A stretch of DNA of 64,000 nt from assembly GCF_000411455.1 (NCBI RefSeq), contig NZ_KE150457.1:810474-874473 (forward strand), in the 5' to 3' direction. The notes under the pieces are model-generated. The model did not search any database, was not told the DNA's origin, and worked only from the letters and a program-made list of their open reading frames with translations. The DNA is from Microbacterium sp. oral taxon 186 str. F0373 (GTDB lineage: Bacteria; Actinomycetota; Actinomycetes; Actinomycetales; Microbacteriaceae). This document shows positions 33,743-43,442 of this stretch, piece after piece. The translations under genes and the position numbers were made by a program. Position 1 is the stretch's first letter. Each line of letters starts with the position of its first letter.

Positions 33743-35430
33743 TGGGCGTCGATTCCGCAGACATCTGGTTCGGCGTGCTCCAGATCGCCACCCTCATCCT
33801 GCTGCTCGCTCTGCTGTACCGCCCGGTCGGCGACCTCATGTTCCGCATCTTCACGGGTGAGAAGGATGCCGCCGCAGAGCGGGTCGTCTACCGTCTCATC
33901 GGCGTCGACGCGCGCAGCGAACAGACCTGGCAGGCCTACACCCGCGGCGTGCTCGCCTTCTCGCTCATGGGCGTGCTCTTCGTCTACGCGCTGCAGCGCC
34001 TGCAAGCCTTCCTGCCCGCTTCGCTCGGGCTCCCGGCCGTGCCGGAGGGCCTGGCGTTCAACACCGCGGCATCCTTCGTCACCAACACCAACTGGCAGTC
34101 GTACTCTCCCGAGGCGACCATGGGCTACCTCGTGCAGCTCGCCGGCCTCACCGTGCAGAACTTCGTCTCCGCCGCCGTCGGCATCGCGGTCGCCATCGCG
34201 CTCGTGCGCGGCTTCGCGCGGCGCGGGCAGAGCACGATCGGCAACTTCTGGGTCGACCTCACGCGCGGACTCGGTCGGCTGCTGCTGCCGATGGCGGTCG
34301 TGGCCGCGGTGGTCCTGCTGTCCGGCGGCGTCATCCAGAACCTGAACGGATTCGTCGACGCGCACACCCTCACCGGAGCGACGCAGTCGATCCCGGGCGG
34401 ACCGGTCGCCTCGCAAGAGGCGATCAAGATGCTCGGCACCAACGGCGGCGGGTTCTTCAACGCCAACTCCGCCCACCCGTTCGAGAACCCGACGCCGTGG
34501 ACGAACCTGGTCCAGCTGCTGCTGATCCTCGTGATCCCGATCTCGCTCCCCCGCACGTTCGGCCGCATGGTCGGCGACAACCGTCAGGGCTACGCGATCC
34601 TCGCGGTCATGTCGACGCTGGCGATCGCGTCGATCGCCGCGGTGAGCGCGCTCGAGGTCGCCGGACACGGCACCGCCCCGCAGCTCGCGGGCGGCGCGAT
34701 GGAAGGCAAGGAGCAACGCTTCGGCATCGTCGGCTCGGCGCTGTACGCAGCCGTGACGACCCTCAGCTCGACCGGCGCCGTGAACTCGATGCACGACTCG
34801 TACACCGCCACCGGCGGCATGATTCCGCTGCTGAACATGATGCTCGGCGAGGTCGCCCCCGGCGGTGTCGGGTCGGGCCTGTACGGCATGCTCGTGCTCG
34901 CGATCATCGCCGTGTTCGTCGGCGGACTGCTCGTGGGTCGCACCCCCGAGTACCTCGGCAAGAAGATCGGCCCCACCCAGATCAAGCTCGCGAGCCTCTA
35001 CATCCTGGTGACTCCGACCCTGGTGCTGGCGGGAACGGCGTTGAGCTTCGGCATCCCCGCCGTGCGGGCCGATGTCGAGGCGACGTCGATCCTCAATCCC
35101 GGCATCCACGGCATGACCGAGGTGCTCTACGCGTTCACGTCGGCCGCGAACAACAACGGCTCGGCCTTCGCCGGGCTCACCGCCAACACGCCCTGGTTCA
35201 ACACGGCGCTCGGGGTGGTGATGCTGCTCGGGCGGTTCGTACCGATCGTGCTCGTGCTCGCCCTGGCCGGCTCGCTCGCCGCGCAGGAGCGCGTGCCCGC
35301 CACCGCCGGCACCCTCCCGACGCATCGCCCGCAGTTCGTCGGCCTGCTCGCGGTCGTGACGGTCGTCATCACCGCTCTCACCTACTTCCCCGTTCTCGCG
35401 CTGGGTCCCCTGGCAGAAGGTCTCTCCTGA
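33742..35430 (+). CDS. kdpA: Potassium-transporting ATPase subunit A
   Basis: The channel-like potassium-binding subunit of KdpFABC (562 aa, about ten helices), related to Trk/Ktr channels. Selectivity-loop regions are seen in [50 protein letters not shown] and [16 protein letters not shown]. Length and motifs match the family. The stop is one base from kdpB. Confidence 0.97.
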   Translation: MGVDSADIWFGVLQIATLILLLALLYRPVGDLMFRIFTGEKDAAAERVVYRLIGVDARSEQTWQAYTRGVLAFSLMGVLFVYALQRLQAFLPASLGLPAVPEGLAFNTAASFVTNTNWQSYSPEATMGYLVQLAGLTVQNFVSAAVGIAVAIALVRGFARRGQSTIGNFWVDLTRGLGRLLLPMAVVAAVVLLSGGVIQNLNGFVDAHTLTGATQSIPGGPVASQEAIKMLGTNGGGFFNANSAHPFENPTPWTNLVQLLLILVIPISLPRTFGRMVGDNRQGYAILAVMSTLAIASIAAVSALEVAGHGTAPQLAGGAMEGKEQRFGIVGSALYAAVTTLSSTGAVNSMHDSYTATGGMIPLLNMMLGEVAPGGVGSGLYGMLVLAIIAVFVGGLLVGRTPEYLGKKIGPTQIKLASLYILVTPTLVLAGTALSFGIPAVRADVEATSILNPGIHGMTEVLYAFTSAANNNGSAFAGLTANTPWFNTALGVVMLLGRFVPIVLVLALAGSLAAQERVPATAGTLPTHRPQFVGLLAVVTVVITALTYFPVLALGPLAEGLS

Positions 35431-35431
35431 C

Positions 35432-37603
35432 ATGAACACGTCCGCTCCGGTCCTCGACCGTCCGCAACCCGCCGGTGACGACGCCGCGTCGTCGCCCGCT
35501 CCCACCCGCCGCGCGTTCGGCTGGACACAGCTGGTCGGCGCCCTTCCCGGGGCCCTGCGCAAACTCAACCCCGCCGAGCTGTGGCGGAGCCCCGTCATGT
35601 TCCTCGTGTGGGTCGGCGCGGCCCTCACCACCGCCATCGCCATCGCCGAACCCTTCCTCGGCGGTCCGCAGAACTCGGGCGGCACGCCCGTGCCGGCCGG
35701 TTTCACCTGGGGCATCGCCGTCTGGCTCTGGCTGACCGTGCTGTTCGCCAACCTCGCCGAGTCGGTGGCCGAGGGCCGCGGCAAGGCGCAGGCGCAGGCC
35801 CTGCGCACGACCCGCACCGCGACGGTCGCGCACCGGGTGCGCGCCTACGACGCCGCCACGGATGCCGCGGCCACAGCTGCCGCCACCGACGACGTGGCCT
35901 CCTCGGAGCTCGCCCTCGACGACGTCGTGGTCGTGTCGGCCGGCGAGCTCATCCCCGGCGACGGCGACGTGATCTGGGGCATCGCCACGGTCGACGAGTC
36001 CGCGATCACCGGCGAATCGGCGCCCGTCGTCCGGGAGTCCGGCGGCGACCGCAGCGCCGTCACCGGCGGCACCCGCGTGCTCAGCGACCGCATCGTCGTG
36101 CGCATCACCTCCCAGCCGGGCCAGACCTTCGTCGACCGCATGATCGCGCTCGTCGAAGGCGCGAACCGTCAGCGCACCCCCAACGAGATCGCCCTCGGCA
36201 TCCTGCTGGCCAGCCTGTCGATCGTGTTCGTGATCGTCGTGCTGACGCTCAACCCGATCGCCTCGTACGCGGCGAGCCCCGTCAGTATCCCCGTGCTCGT
36301 CGCCCTGCTGGTGTGTCTGATCCCGACCACGATCGGCGCGCTGCTGTCGGCGATCGGCATCGCCGGCATGGACCGACTGGTGCAGCACAACGTGCTCGCC
36401 ATGTCGGGGCGCGCCGTCGAGGCCGCCGGCGACGTGACCACGTTGCTGCTCGACAAGACCGGAACGATCACCTACGGCAACCGCCGCGCGAGCGCCTTCG
36501 CCGCGCTCACCGGTGTCGACGGCGACGAGCTGGCCCGCGCGGCCGTGCTGTCGTCGCTCGCCGACCCGACTCCCGAGGGTGTGTCGATCGTCGAACTCGC
36601 CGCGACTCAGGGGGTCGCCCCCGCCGCACCCGAGGGATCGACTCCCGTGCCGTTCACCGCACAGACGCGCATGAGCGGTCTGGACCTGGCCGACGGCACG
36701 CAGGTGCGCAAGGGTGCGGCATCCGCCGTGCTCGCCTGGCTCGAGGCGGAGGGGCAGCCCGTGGCGCCGCAGCAGCGCGCCGAACTCCTCCAATTCACCG
36801 ACGCCATCGCCCAGTCCGGCGGAACCCCGCTGGTGGTCGCCACGCTCGACCCCCGAACTGGAGGAGTTCCGCTCGGCGCCGTGCACCTGAAGGACGTCGT
36901 CAAGGAGGGCCTCGCCGAGCGGTTCACGCAGTTGCGCGCGATGGGCATCCGCACCGTGATGATCACGGGCGACAACCCGCTCACCGCGCGGGCGATCGCC
37001 GCGGAGGCGGGCGTCGACGACTTCCTCGCCGAGGCGACCCCCGAAGACAAGCTGGCGCTCATCCAGCGCGAGCAGGCCGGCGGCGCGCTCGTCGCGATGA
37101 CCGGTGACGGCACCAACGACGCCCCCGCGCTCGCGCAGGCCGACGTCGGCGTCGCGATGAACACGGGCACCTCCGCCGCGAAGGAGGCCGGCAACATGGT
37201 CGACCTCGATTCCGACCCGACGAAGCTCATCGACATCGTCCGGATCGGCAAGCAGCTGCTCATCACCCGGGGAGCGCTGACGACGTTCTCTCTCGCCAAC
37301 GACATCGCGAAGTACTTCGCGATCATCCCGGCGATGTTCATGGGCGTCTTCCCCGGACTCGCGGCGCTGAACCTCATGCAGCTGCACTCGCCCGCGTCGG
37401 CGGTCACCAGCGCCATCATCTTCAACGCGATCATCATCGTCGTCCTGATCCCGCTGGCGCTGAAGGGCGTCGCGTACCGGCCGGCGAGCGCCTCGCAGAT
37501 CCTCGGGCGCAACCTCCTCATCTACGGCCTGGGCGGCGTCATCGCCCCCTTCGTCGGCATCAAGCTCATCGACCTCGTCGTGAGCCTTCTCCCGGGCTTC
37601 TGA
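35432..37603 (+). CDS. kdpB: Potassium-transporting P-type ATPase subunit B
   Basis: The catalytic P-type ATPase (723 aa) driving high-affinity potassium uptake. The phosphorylated Asp is in [13 protein letters not shown] near residue 340; [19 protein letters not shown] and [14 protein letters not shown] complete the cycle motifs. Between the nucleotide-binding domain strands ATPLVV-like and LGAVHLKD there are about four to five extra residues relative to the E. coli protein as I recall it, exactly where the hairpin element at 36782-36869 lies. The frame is intact. Confidence 0.97.
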   Translation: MNTSAPVLDRPQPAGDDAASSPAPTRRAFGWTQLVGALPGALRKLNPAELWRSPVMFLVWVGAALTTAIAIAEPFLGGPQNSGGTPVPAGFTWGIAVWLWLTVLFANLAESVAEGRGKAQAQALRTTRTATVAHRVRAYDAATDAAATAAATDDVASSELALDDVVVVSAGELIPGDGDVIWGIATVDESAITGESAPVVRESGGDRSAVTGGTRVLSDRIVVRITSQPGQTFVDRMIALVEGANRQRTPNEIALGILLASLSIVFVIVVLTLNPIASYAASPVSIPVLVALLVCLIPTTIGALLSAIGIAGMDRLVQHNVLAMSGRAVEAAGDVTTLLLDKTGTITYGNRRASAFAALTGVDGDELARAAVLSSLADPTPEGVSIVELAATQGVAPAAPEGSTPVPFTAQTRMSGLDLADGTQVRKGAASAVLAWLEAEGQPVAPQQRAELLQFTDAIAQSGGTPLVVATLDPRTGGVPLGAVHLKDVVKEGLAERFTQLRAMGIRTVMITGDNPLTARAIAAEAGVDDFLAEATPEDKLALIQREQAGGALVAMTGDGTNDAPALAQADVGVAMNTGTSAAKEAGNMVDLDSDPTKLIDIVRIGKQLLITRGALTTFSLANDIAKYFAIIPAMFMGVFPGLAALNLMQLHSPASAVTSAIIFNAIIIVVLIPLALKGVAYRPASASQILGRNLLIYGLGGVIAPFVGIKLIDLVVSLLPGF
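36782..36869. repeat. AACTCCTCC-family hairpin inside kdpB coding sequence
   Basis: GAACTCCTCCAATTC (36782-36796) and GAACTGGAGGAGTTC (36855-36869) are inverted repeats pairing at 14 of 15 positions, in frame within kdpB. The arms match the intergenic element at 43547-43626 and the two copies in the helicase gene, but are read in a different codon phase from the helicase copies. Confidence 0.8.
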
Positions 37604-37627
37604 GCCGGGTTCTCGAAAGGCATCGTC

Positions 37628-38248
37628 ATGTCCACCCGTACCTCCACCCGTACATATGCCCGCCACCTCGGCGTCGCCGCCCGTGCGATGCTCGTCGCCA
37701 CGGCCGTGCTCGGCATCGCGTACACGGCCGTGATCACGGGCGTCGGCCAGCTGGCCCTTCCCGCGCAGGCGAACGGCTCGCTCGTCCGCGACGCCGACGG
37801 GCAGGTCGTCGGCAGCGCGCTGATCGGCCAGTCCTTCACGGATGCCGACGGCGCAGCCCTCCCGCAGTACTTCCAGTCGCGGCCATCGGCCGCGGGCAGC
37901 GGCTATGACGGCACGGCCTCGAGCGGGTCGAACCTCGGGCCCGAGAACAGCGACCTCGTGACCGCGATCGGTGAGCGTCAGGCCGCGATCGCCTCGGCGG
38001 ACGGCGTGCCGGTGGGCGACATCCCCGCCGATGCCGTCACGGCATCCGGTTCCGGGCTCGACCCGCACATCTCGCCGGCGTACGCGAAGCTGCAGGTGGC
38101 GCGTGTGGCGGCGGCGCGCGGCCTCGACCCGGCCGTGGTGACGGCGCTCGTCGATCAGCACACCACGGCGCGGGACCTCGGCTTCCTGGGCGAGGCCCGC
38201 GTCGACGTGCTCGAGCTCAACATCGCCCTCGACGCCCTCGGACGCTGA
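37628..38248 (+). CDS. kdpC: Potassium-transporting ATPase subunit C
   Basis: The single-span KdpC subunit (206 aa) that assists ATP binding. After a short basic start there is one helix (ARAMLVATAVLGIAYTAVIT), then the family signatures ALIGQSFTDADGAALPQYFQSRPSAAG, SGSNLGPENSDL, DAVTASGSGLDPHISPAYA and the C-terminal DLGFLGEARVDVLELN. CGAAAGG precedes the ATG. Confidence 0.96.
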   Translation: MSTRTSTRTYARHLGVAARAMLVATAVLGIAYTAVITGVGQLALPAQANGSLVRDADGQVVGSALIGQSFTDADGAALPQYFQSRPSAAGSGYDGTASSGSNLGPENSDLVTAIGERQAAIASADGVPVGDIPADAVTASGSGLDPHISPAYAKLQVARVAAARGLDPAVVTALVDQHTTARDLGFLGEARVDVLELNIALDALGR

Positions 38249-38331
38249 CGCGTGCGGGACGGCGGCAAGCGGCGCTTCGACGCGCTGCGTCGCTCAACGA
38301 GCGGGGCCGAGTCGGAACTCGCGGGAGCAAC

Positions 38332-38408
38332 CGGACTGCAAGGTCGACGCCGGGACACGCCGCCGGTGCGACGGATGCCACGGCGTGCCCCCCGGCATCC
38401 CTTGCAGT
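38332..38408. repeat. AACTGCAAGG-family hairpin, copy 1
   Basis: Outer arms ACTGCAAGG (38333-38341) and CCTTGCAGT (38398-38406), inner arms CACGCCG and CGGCGTG, with GGATGCCACGGCG in between. The layout is the same as copies 2 and 3. Confidence 0.85.
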
Positions 38409-38490
38409 TCGGGTCGGTTGCGGTTGGTTCAGCTCGGGCAGGTGGCGGTGGCCGGGTCGGGTCGGTCTCGTCGGGTCGGTCTGGCCGGTT

Positions 38491-38530
38491 CGGGCAGGTC
38501 GGGCAGGTCGGGCAGGTCGGGCAGGTCGGG
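38491..38530. repeat. Tandem 9-bp repeat CGGGCAGGT, four copies
   Basis: Four exact copies of CGGGCAGGT from 38491 to 38526, followed by a partial copy. Such a run is prone to slippage and may vary between strains. Confidence 0.85.
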
Positions 38531-38575
38531 TCGGGCCTACGGCGGGAGCCCCGTCCGGGCCGCGGACCGCACCCC

Positions 38576-38651
38576 AACTGCAAGGTCTACGCGCCGACAC
38601 GCCGCCCCCGGAAGGGATGCCACGGCGCGTCGCCGGGCATCCCTTGCCGTT
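38576..38651. repeat. AACTGCAAGG-family hairpin, copy 2
   Basis: Outer arms AACTGCAAGG (38576-38585) and CCTTGCCGTT (38642-38651, one mismatch), inner GACACGCC...GGCGCGTC and the core GGGATGCCACGGCG shared with the other copies. Confidence 0.8.
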
Positions 38652-38683
38652 CGGGCGGGCGGCGGGAGAACTAGGGTGAACGC

Positions 38684-41236
38684 ATGAAGCGCGGCAGTCT
38701 GCGGGTGCTGCTCGGAGCCGCGCCCGGCGTCGGCAAGACGTACGAGATGCTGTCCGAGGGCCATCGCCTGCTCGCCGACGGTCGTGACGTCGTCGTGGGC
38801 ATCGTCGAGACCCACGGCCGTGCGGCGACCTCGGCGCGCGCGGAAGGCCTGCCCACGCTCGGACGCCGGCGTCTGCGCCACCGCGAGGTCGAGCTCGACG
38901 AACTCGACCTCGACGGCCTGCTCGATCGGCATCCGGAGATCGCGCTCGTCGACGAGCTCGCCCACACCAACGCACCCGGCTCCCGCAACGAGAAGCGGTG
39001 GCAGGACGTCGAAGAGCTGCTGGCCGCCGGTATCGACGTCATCACGACCGTCAACGTCCAGCACATCGCCTCGCTCGGCGGAGTGGTCGCGCAGATCACC
39101 GGGGTCACGCAGCGCGAGACGGTACCGGATGCCGTGGTGCGCGCCGCCGACCAGATCGAGGTCGTCGACCTCGCACCCCAGTCGCTGCGAGATCGCCTCG
39201 CCGCCGGCGCGGTGTATCCCGCGGAGCGGATCGATGCCGCCCTGTCGAACTACTTCCGCCTCGGGAACCTCACGGCGCTCCGAGAACTCGCGCTGCTGTG
39301 GCTCGCCGACGAGGTCGACAGCGCGCTGCAGAGTTACCGCGAGGAGCACGGCATCCGCGGGGCGTGGCAGGCGCGCGAGCGCGTCGTCGTCGCCCTCACC
39401 GGCGGCCCGGAGGGCGACACGCTGCTGCAGCGCGGGGCGCGCATCGCCGCGCGTGCTGCCGGCGGCGAGCTGCTCGCCGTGCACGTGACGACGCAGGAGG
39501 GGCTGCGTGCCGCCGCTCCCGGAGCCCTCGCTGCCCAGCGCGCACTCGTCGAGTCGCTCGGCGGCAGCTACCACCAGGTGATCGGCGAGGACGTGCCGCG
39601 GACCCTCGTCGAGTTCGCGCGATCGGTCAACGCGACGCAGCTCGTGCTGGGCGCCAGCCGCCGCAGCCGCCTCGGCGCGGCGTTCACCGGCCCGGGCATC
39701 GGGGCCACGGTCATCCGCGAGTCGGGCGACATCGACGTGCACATCGTCACCCACGCCGCCGCGGGCGGAACCCTGCATCTGCCGCGCGTGACGGGCGGAG
39801 CGCTCGGCTGGCGCCGGCGCATCCTGGGTCTGGTCGTCGCGCTCACCGGCGGGCCGCTGCTGTCGTGGCTGCTGTTCGCGACCTCCAACGAGGAGACGAT
39901 CACCTCCGACGTGCTCTCGTACCAGCTGCTCGTGGTCGTCGTGGCATTGATCGGCGGCATCTGGCCGGCGCTGTTCGCGGCGGTGCTGTCGGGGTTGACG
40001 CTCGATTTCCTCTTCATCCATCCGCGTTTCACGGTGACGATCGACAACCCGCTGCATGCGCTGGCGCTCGTGCTCTACGTCGTCATCGCGATCCTGGTGA
40101 GCTGGATCGTCGATCAAGCCGCACGTCGCACGCGCCGTGCTCGGCGCGCGGCCGCCGAGTCGGAGCTGCTGGCGACGGTGTCGGGCAGCGTGCTGCGCGG
40201 CGAGAGCGCCGTCCCGGCCCTGGTCAGCCGCACCCGCGAGGCGTTCGGCGTGAGCGGGGCGCGCCTGCTGGCCGGAGACGGATCCACCCAGCAGGTGCTG
40301 GCGACCGACGGCGAGCCGGTGCGCGACGGCCGGGCGATCGTGGTGCCCGTCGGCACGGATGCCGCGGGGGGCCCTCGCGCCACGCTCGAGCTGCACGGCG
40401 GCGATGTCGGCGCCCCGGAAAGACGCCTCCTCGATGTCATCACCGCCCAGCTCGCCGCAGCTCTGGAACACAGCGAGCTCACGCAGACGGCCCGCACCGC
40501 CGACGCCCTGGCCGCCACCGACCAGGTGCGCACGGCGCTGCTGTCGGCGGTCAGCCACGACCTGCGCCGCCCGCTCGCCGCGGCCATCGCGGCCGTCGGC
40601 GGCCTGCGTGCGGCGGGGCCGTCGCTGAGCGCCGCCGATCACGACGAGCTCGTCGCGACCGCCGACGAGTCGCTCGCCGCGCTCGCGGCGCTGGTCACCG
40701 ATCTGCTCGACGTCAGCCGCGTGCAGGCGGGCGTGCTCGCCGTCTCGCTCTCCCCCGTCGACCTTGCGGGAGCAGTCCTCGAAGCCCTCGATGAGCTCGG
40801 CATCGGACCCGACGTCGTCGAGCTCGCGCTCGATCCGACCGTCCCTGCGGTGCGCGCCGACCCCGTGCTGCTGCAGCGGGTCATCGTCAATGTGCTCGCC
40901 AATGCGCGCCGCTACGCGCCGCCCGGCACGCGCGTGCGCATCGCATCCAGCCGGCTCGGACCGACCGTCGAACTGCGTATCGTCGACCACGGCCCCGGCG
41001 TCAGCGCCGACCGGCAGGACGACATCTTCACGCCCTTCCAGCGGCTCGGTGACACCGACAACACCACCGGGCTCGGACTCGGGCTCGCCCTGTCGAAGGG
41101 TTTCACCGAGGGCATGGGCGGCACCCTGACACCCGAGACCACGCCCGGCGGCGGGCTGACGATGGTGGTCTCGCTGCCGGTGGATGCCGCGGCATCCGAC
41201 CTCGCCGCCCCGCCGGCGGCCGAGGCGGGAGGATGA
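38684..41236 (+). CDS. kdpD: Potassium sensor histidine kinase KdpD
   Basis: Membrane sensor kinase (850 aa) for the kdp operon. The N-terminal KdpD domain (about 1-210) has Walker A GAAPGVGKTYEM and LVDELAHTNAPGSRNEKRWQ; a universal-stress-like domain follows (about 225-350, QLVLGASRRSR), then four helices of DUF4118 (about 385-480), then HisKA with the phospho-acceptor in SAVSHDLRRPLAAA and an ATPase domain (NVLANARRYAPPGTR, VDHGPGVSADR, GLGLGLALSKGF). The TAGGGT -10 box six bases before the ATG suggests separate, leaderless expression from kdpFABC. Confidence 0.96.
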   Translation: MKRGSLRVLLGAAPGVGKTYEMLSEGHRLLADGRDVVVGIVETHGRAATSARAEGLPTLGRRRLRHREVELDELDLDGLLDRHPEIALVDELAHTNAPGSRNEKRWQDVEELLAAGIDVITTVNVQHIASLGGVVAQITGVTQRETVPDAVVRAADQIEVVDLAPQSLRDRLAAGAVYPAERIDAALSNYFRLGNLTALRELALLWLADEVDSALQSYREEHGIRGAWQARERVVVALTGGPEGDTLLQRGARIAARAAGGELLAVHVTTQEGLRAAAPGALAAQRALVESLGGSYHQVIGEDVPRTLVEFARSVNATQLVLGASRRSRLGAAFTGPGIGATVIRESGDIDVHIVTHAAAGGTLHLPRVTGGALGWRRRILGLVVALTGGPLLSWLLFATSNEETITSDVLSYQLLVVVVALIGGIWPALFAAVLSGLTLDFLFIHPRFTVTIDNPLHALALVLYVVIAILVSWIVDQAARRTRRARRAAAESELLATVSGSVLRGESAVPALVSRTREAFGVSGARLLAGDGSTQQVLATDGEPVRDGRAIVVPVGTDAAGGPRATLELHGGDVGAPERRLLDVITAQLAAALEHSELTQTARTADALAATDQVRTALLSAVSHDLRRPLAAAIAAVGGLRAAGPSLSAADHDELVATADESLAALAALVTDLLDVSRVQAGVLAVSLSPVDLAGAVLEALDELGIGPDVVELALDPTVPAVRADPVLLQRVIVNVLANARRYAPPGTRVRIASSRLGPTVELRIVDHGPGVSADRQDDIFTPFQRLGDTDNTTGLGLGLALSKGFTEGMGGTLTPETTPGGGLTMVVSLPVDAAASDLAAPPAAEAGG

Positions 41237-41240
41237 GAGC

Positions 41241-41930
41241 GTGAAGATCCTGGTCGCCGACGACGACCCGCAGCTCGTGCGGGCGCTGCGCATCACCCTC
41301 GCCGCGCACGGCTACGACGTCATCGCCGCGCCCGACGGCGCCGCCGCGATCGCCGCCGCGGCACAGGCGCGCCCCGACGTCGTCATGCTCGACCTCGGAA
41401 TGCCGCGTCTCGACGGCATCGAGGTGATCCACGCGCTCCGCGGGTGGACCGACGTGCCGATCCTCGTCGTCTCCGGACGCACAGGCTCGGCCGACAAGGT
41501 CGAGGCTCTGGATGCCGGGGCCGACGACTACGTCACGAAGCCGTTCCAGATCGACGAGCTGCTCGCGCGCCTGCGGGCCCTCGCGCGCCGGCGGGGCGTG
41601 GCATCCGCGGCATCCGCGGATACCCCGGTCGTGCGCTTCGGTGATGTCGAGGTCGACCTGGCCGCGACCCGCGTCGTCCGCGGCGGCGAGGTCGTGCACC
41701 TGACGCCGACGGAGTGGCGGATGCTCGAGTTCCTGGCCCGCAACCCCGGAACGCTCGTGACCCGGCAGAACCTGTTGAAGGACATCTGGGGCACCGACCA
41801 GGTAGCCGATTCGGGATACCTGCGCCTGTACATGTCGCAGCTGCGCAAGAAGCTGGAGCGCGACCCCGCGCACCCGCAGCATCTGCTCACGGAGCAGGGG
41901 ATGGGCTACCGCCTCGTGCTCGGGGACTGA
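41241..41930 (+). CDS. kdpE: Response regulator KdpE
   Basis: OmpR-class response regulator (229 aa), partner of KdpD. The receiver domain has the acidic pair in VADDDPQ, the phospho-acceptor in VVMLDLGMPRLDG, then VVSGR and Lys in YVTKPF; the C-terminal winged helix contains LTPTEWRMLEFLARNPGTLV and YMSQLRKKLERDP. GTG 41241 starts four bases after kdpD ends. It should activate kdpFABC, perhaps through the repeats at 33430-33475. Confidence 0.97.
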   Translation: MKILVADDDPQLVRALRITLAAHGYDVIAAPDGAAAIAAAAQARPDVVMLDLGMPRLDGIEVIHALRGWTDVPILVVSGRTGSADKVEALDAGADDYVTKPFQIDELLARLRALARRRGVASAASADTPVVRFGDVEVDLAATRVVRGGEVVHLTPTEWRMLEFLARNPGTLVTRQNLLKDIWGTDQVADSGYLRLYMSQLRKKLERDPAHPQHLLTEQGMGYRLVLGD

Positions 41931-41965
41931 CCGCGATCGAGTCGCGCCGCCCCCGCCCCCATCCG

Positions 41966-42042
41966 AACTGCAAGGCCGTAGCCGCGACACGCGGGCAGGG
42001 ACAAGGGATGCCGCGGCGTGTCGGGCAGTATCCCTTGCAGTT
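41966..42042. repeat. AACTGCAAGG-family hairpin, copy 3
   Basis: Perfect outer arms AACTGCAAGG (41966-41975) and CCTTGCAGTT (42033-42042), perfect inner arms CGACACGC and GCGTGTCG, and the core AAGGGATGCCGCGGCG. This is the best-preserved copy, directly downstream of kdpE. Confidence 0.9.
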
Positions 42043-42065
42043 GCGTCGCGGAGCGACCGCGCCCG

Positions 42066-42106
42066 CGTTTCGACTCGCTGCGCTCGCGCAGCGCCGAGTC
42101 GAAACG
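42066..42106. repeat. CGTTTCGACTCG-family hairpin
   Basis: Perfect 12-bp arms CGTTTCGACTCG (42066-42077) and CGAGTCGAAACG (42095-42106) with an inner CTGCGC...GCGCAG stem, giving an almost fully paired 41-bp hairpin ten bases before the stop codon of the convergent SRPBCC gene. It is probably a terminator for both flanking genes. Confidence 0.85.
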
Positions 42107-42115
42107 CGCCGCCCC

Positions 42116-43078
42116 TCAGCCGGCGACGACCGCCTCCAGGCGCACGTACGAGGCCTCCATACCGTCGGTCATGCCGGTGGCGAGGATCATGTCGCGCGTC
42201 TCCCTGTCGGGGTACTCGAGCAGCAACGTCAGCAGGGTCGCACCATCCTCCTCGTAGAGCTGCAGGTCGTTGAGGGTGGCCGGTCCCGGCATCCCGATCA
42301 TCCGCTCGGTGGAGACCTCGCGCCAGATCGGCTCACTGAGCACGGTCTCGCTCTCGAACCCGAACCGGGTCGACTCGTCGTCGCCCTGCTGCCAGACGAA
42401 GCGGGTGGTCTCGCCGACCTCGCACTCGATCATCTGCCAGCCGTCGGGTCCCAGCAGCCACTGCCGCAGCAGCTCGGGCTCGTGGTGGGCGCGCCACACC
42501 AGCTCGCGCGAGCCCTCGATGAGTCGGGTGATGCGCACGTGCTGATCGGTCAGCAGCTCGGTGCGGGTGCCCTTGCCCTGCGCGTAGGCGCGGAGGTCCT
42601 GCAGCACCGCGTCGAGCTGGCTCATCGCCAGACGCGAACCCTCGATCGCGCCCATCGCGACGACCTGCTCGAGCGCTTCGAGCGACGTGAAGAAGGTGGT
42701 GTTGGTGAGGCGCGAGCCCTCGGCGGTCGCCTCGAATGAGAAGAGCATCCGCATCGACGGGAAGCCGTCGAGCTTCTCACCGTCGTCGCCGATGAACGAG
42801 TCGAGCACCTCGAAGCTGCGTCCGGGCTCGACGTTCAGCACCTCCCACGATCCGGCGGAACGCTCGCCCTGCGGGCTCGTCATGCGGTAGTCGACGCGTC
42901 CGCCGGGACGCAGATCGAACGACGTGAAGGTGGCGGGCCAGCCGGGAGGGCCCCAGAAGCGCTCGAGCTGCCGGGGGTCGGTGAAGGCCTCCCAGAGGCG
43001 GGCGACGGGCGCCGCGGCATCCGCGACGAGGGTCATCGTGAGGTTCTCGGGGTCGGTCGTGATGTCGGTGACGGGCAT
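42116..43078 (-). CDS. Tandem SRPBCC (AHSA1-like) domain protein
   Basis: A 320-residue protein with two START-like/AHSA1 domains. Domain 1 (about 1-150) has VARLWEAFTDPRQLERFWGP and FDLRPGGRVDYRMTSP; domain 2 (about 165-315) has RELVWRAHHEPELLRQWLLGP and MIECEVGETTRFVWQQ. Such proteins next to ArsR genes are common in Gram-positives, and the ligand is unknown. It follows the arsR gene by one base and is cotranscribed with it. Confidence 0.88.
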   Translation of the reverse strand: MPVTDITTDPENLTMTLVADAAAPVARLWEAFTDPRQLERFWGPPGWPATFTSFDLRPGGRVDYRMTSPQGERSAGSWEVLNVEPGRSFEVLDSFIGDDGEKLDGFPSMRMLFSFEATAEGSRLTNTTFFTSLEALEQVVAMGAIEGSRLAMSQLDAVLQDLRAYAQGKGTRTELLTDQHVRITRLIEGSRELVWRAHHEPELLRQWLLGPDGWQMIECEVGETTRFVWQQGDDESTRFGFESETVLSEPIWREVSTERMIGMPGPATLNDLQLYEEDGATLLTLLLEYPDRETRDMILATGMTDGMEASYVRLEAVVAG

Positions 43079-43079
43079 G

Positions 43080-43442
43080 TCAGTCTCCTTGCGTGGGACG
43101 GGGATCGTGCGGTTCAGCCAGCAGAGCGTCGAGGCGGTCGATGCGCGAGCGCCACAGGTCTTCGTAACGGGCGAGCAGCGCCCGGGCGCGGGAGATCATG
43201 CGCGGGTCGGCGCGCACGAGACGCTCGCGTCCCTCAGCCCGCTTGATGACGAGGCCGGCGGCTTCGAGCACCGCCACGTGCTTCTGCACCGCGGCGAACG
43301 ACATGTCGTAATCCGCGGCGAGTGTCGAGACCGACTGCTCGTCGACGATCGTGCGCCGCAGGATGTCGCGTCGCGTCGCCGCCGCGAGGGCGTGGAACAG
43401 GCGGTCGGTCTCATCGTCGCTCAACTCAATTTGTGCAACCAT
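43080..43442 (-). CDS. ArsR-family transcriptional regulator
   Basis: A 120-residue winged-helix repressor: LFHALAAATRRDILRRTI, then the recognition helix MSFAAVQKHVAVLEAAGLVI and wing KRAEGRERLV. It lacks the Cys ligands of metal sensors and belongs to the ArsR group that pairs with AHSA1 proteins. The palindrome CAACCATTTGGTTG (43436-43449) covers its start codon, which suggests autoregulation of a leaderless or nearly leaderless message. Confidence 0.92.
   Translation of the reverse strand: MVAQIELSDDETDRLFHALAAATRRDILRRTIVDEQSVSTLAADYDMSFAAVQKHVAVLEAAGLVIKRAEGRERLVRADPRMISRARALLARYEDLWRSRIDRLDALLAEPHDPRPTQGD

Larger units (their letters stand above)
38249..38683. other. 435-bp repeat-rich gap between kdpC and kdpD
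   Basis: No gene seen. It contains a degenerate CGTTTCGACTCG-type repeat (around 38274-38310), two copies of the AACTGCAAGG hairpin family (38332-38408 and 38576-38651), a 9-bp tandem repeat (38491-38530) and the TAGGGT -10 box of kdpD (38672-38677). It separates the kdpFABC message from kdpDE. Confidence 0.8.

Noticed and set aside
38491-38530. CRISPR-like or coding meaning of the CGGGCAGGT tandem repeat
   Set aside because: Units are adjacent with no spacers and lie between genes; best explained as a simple tandem repeat.
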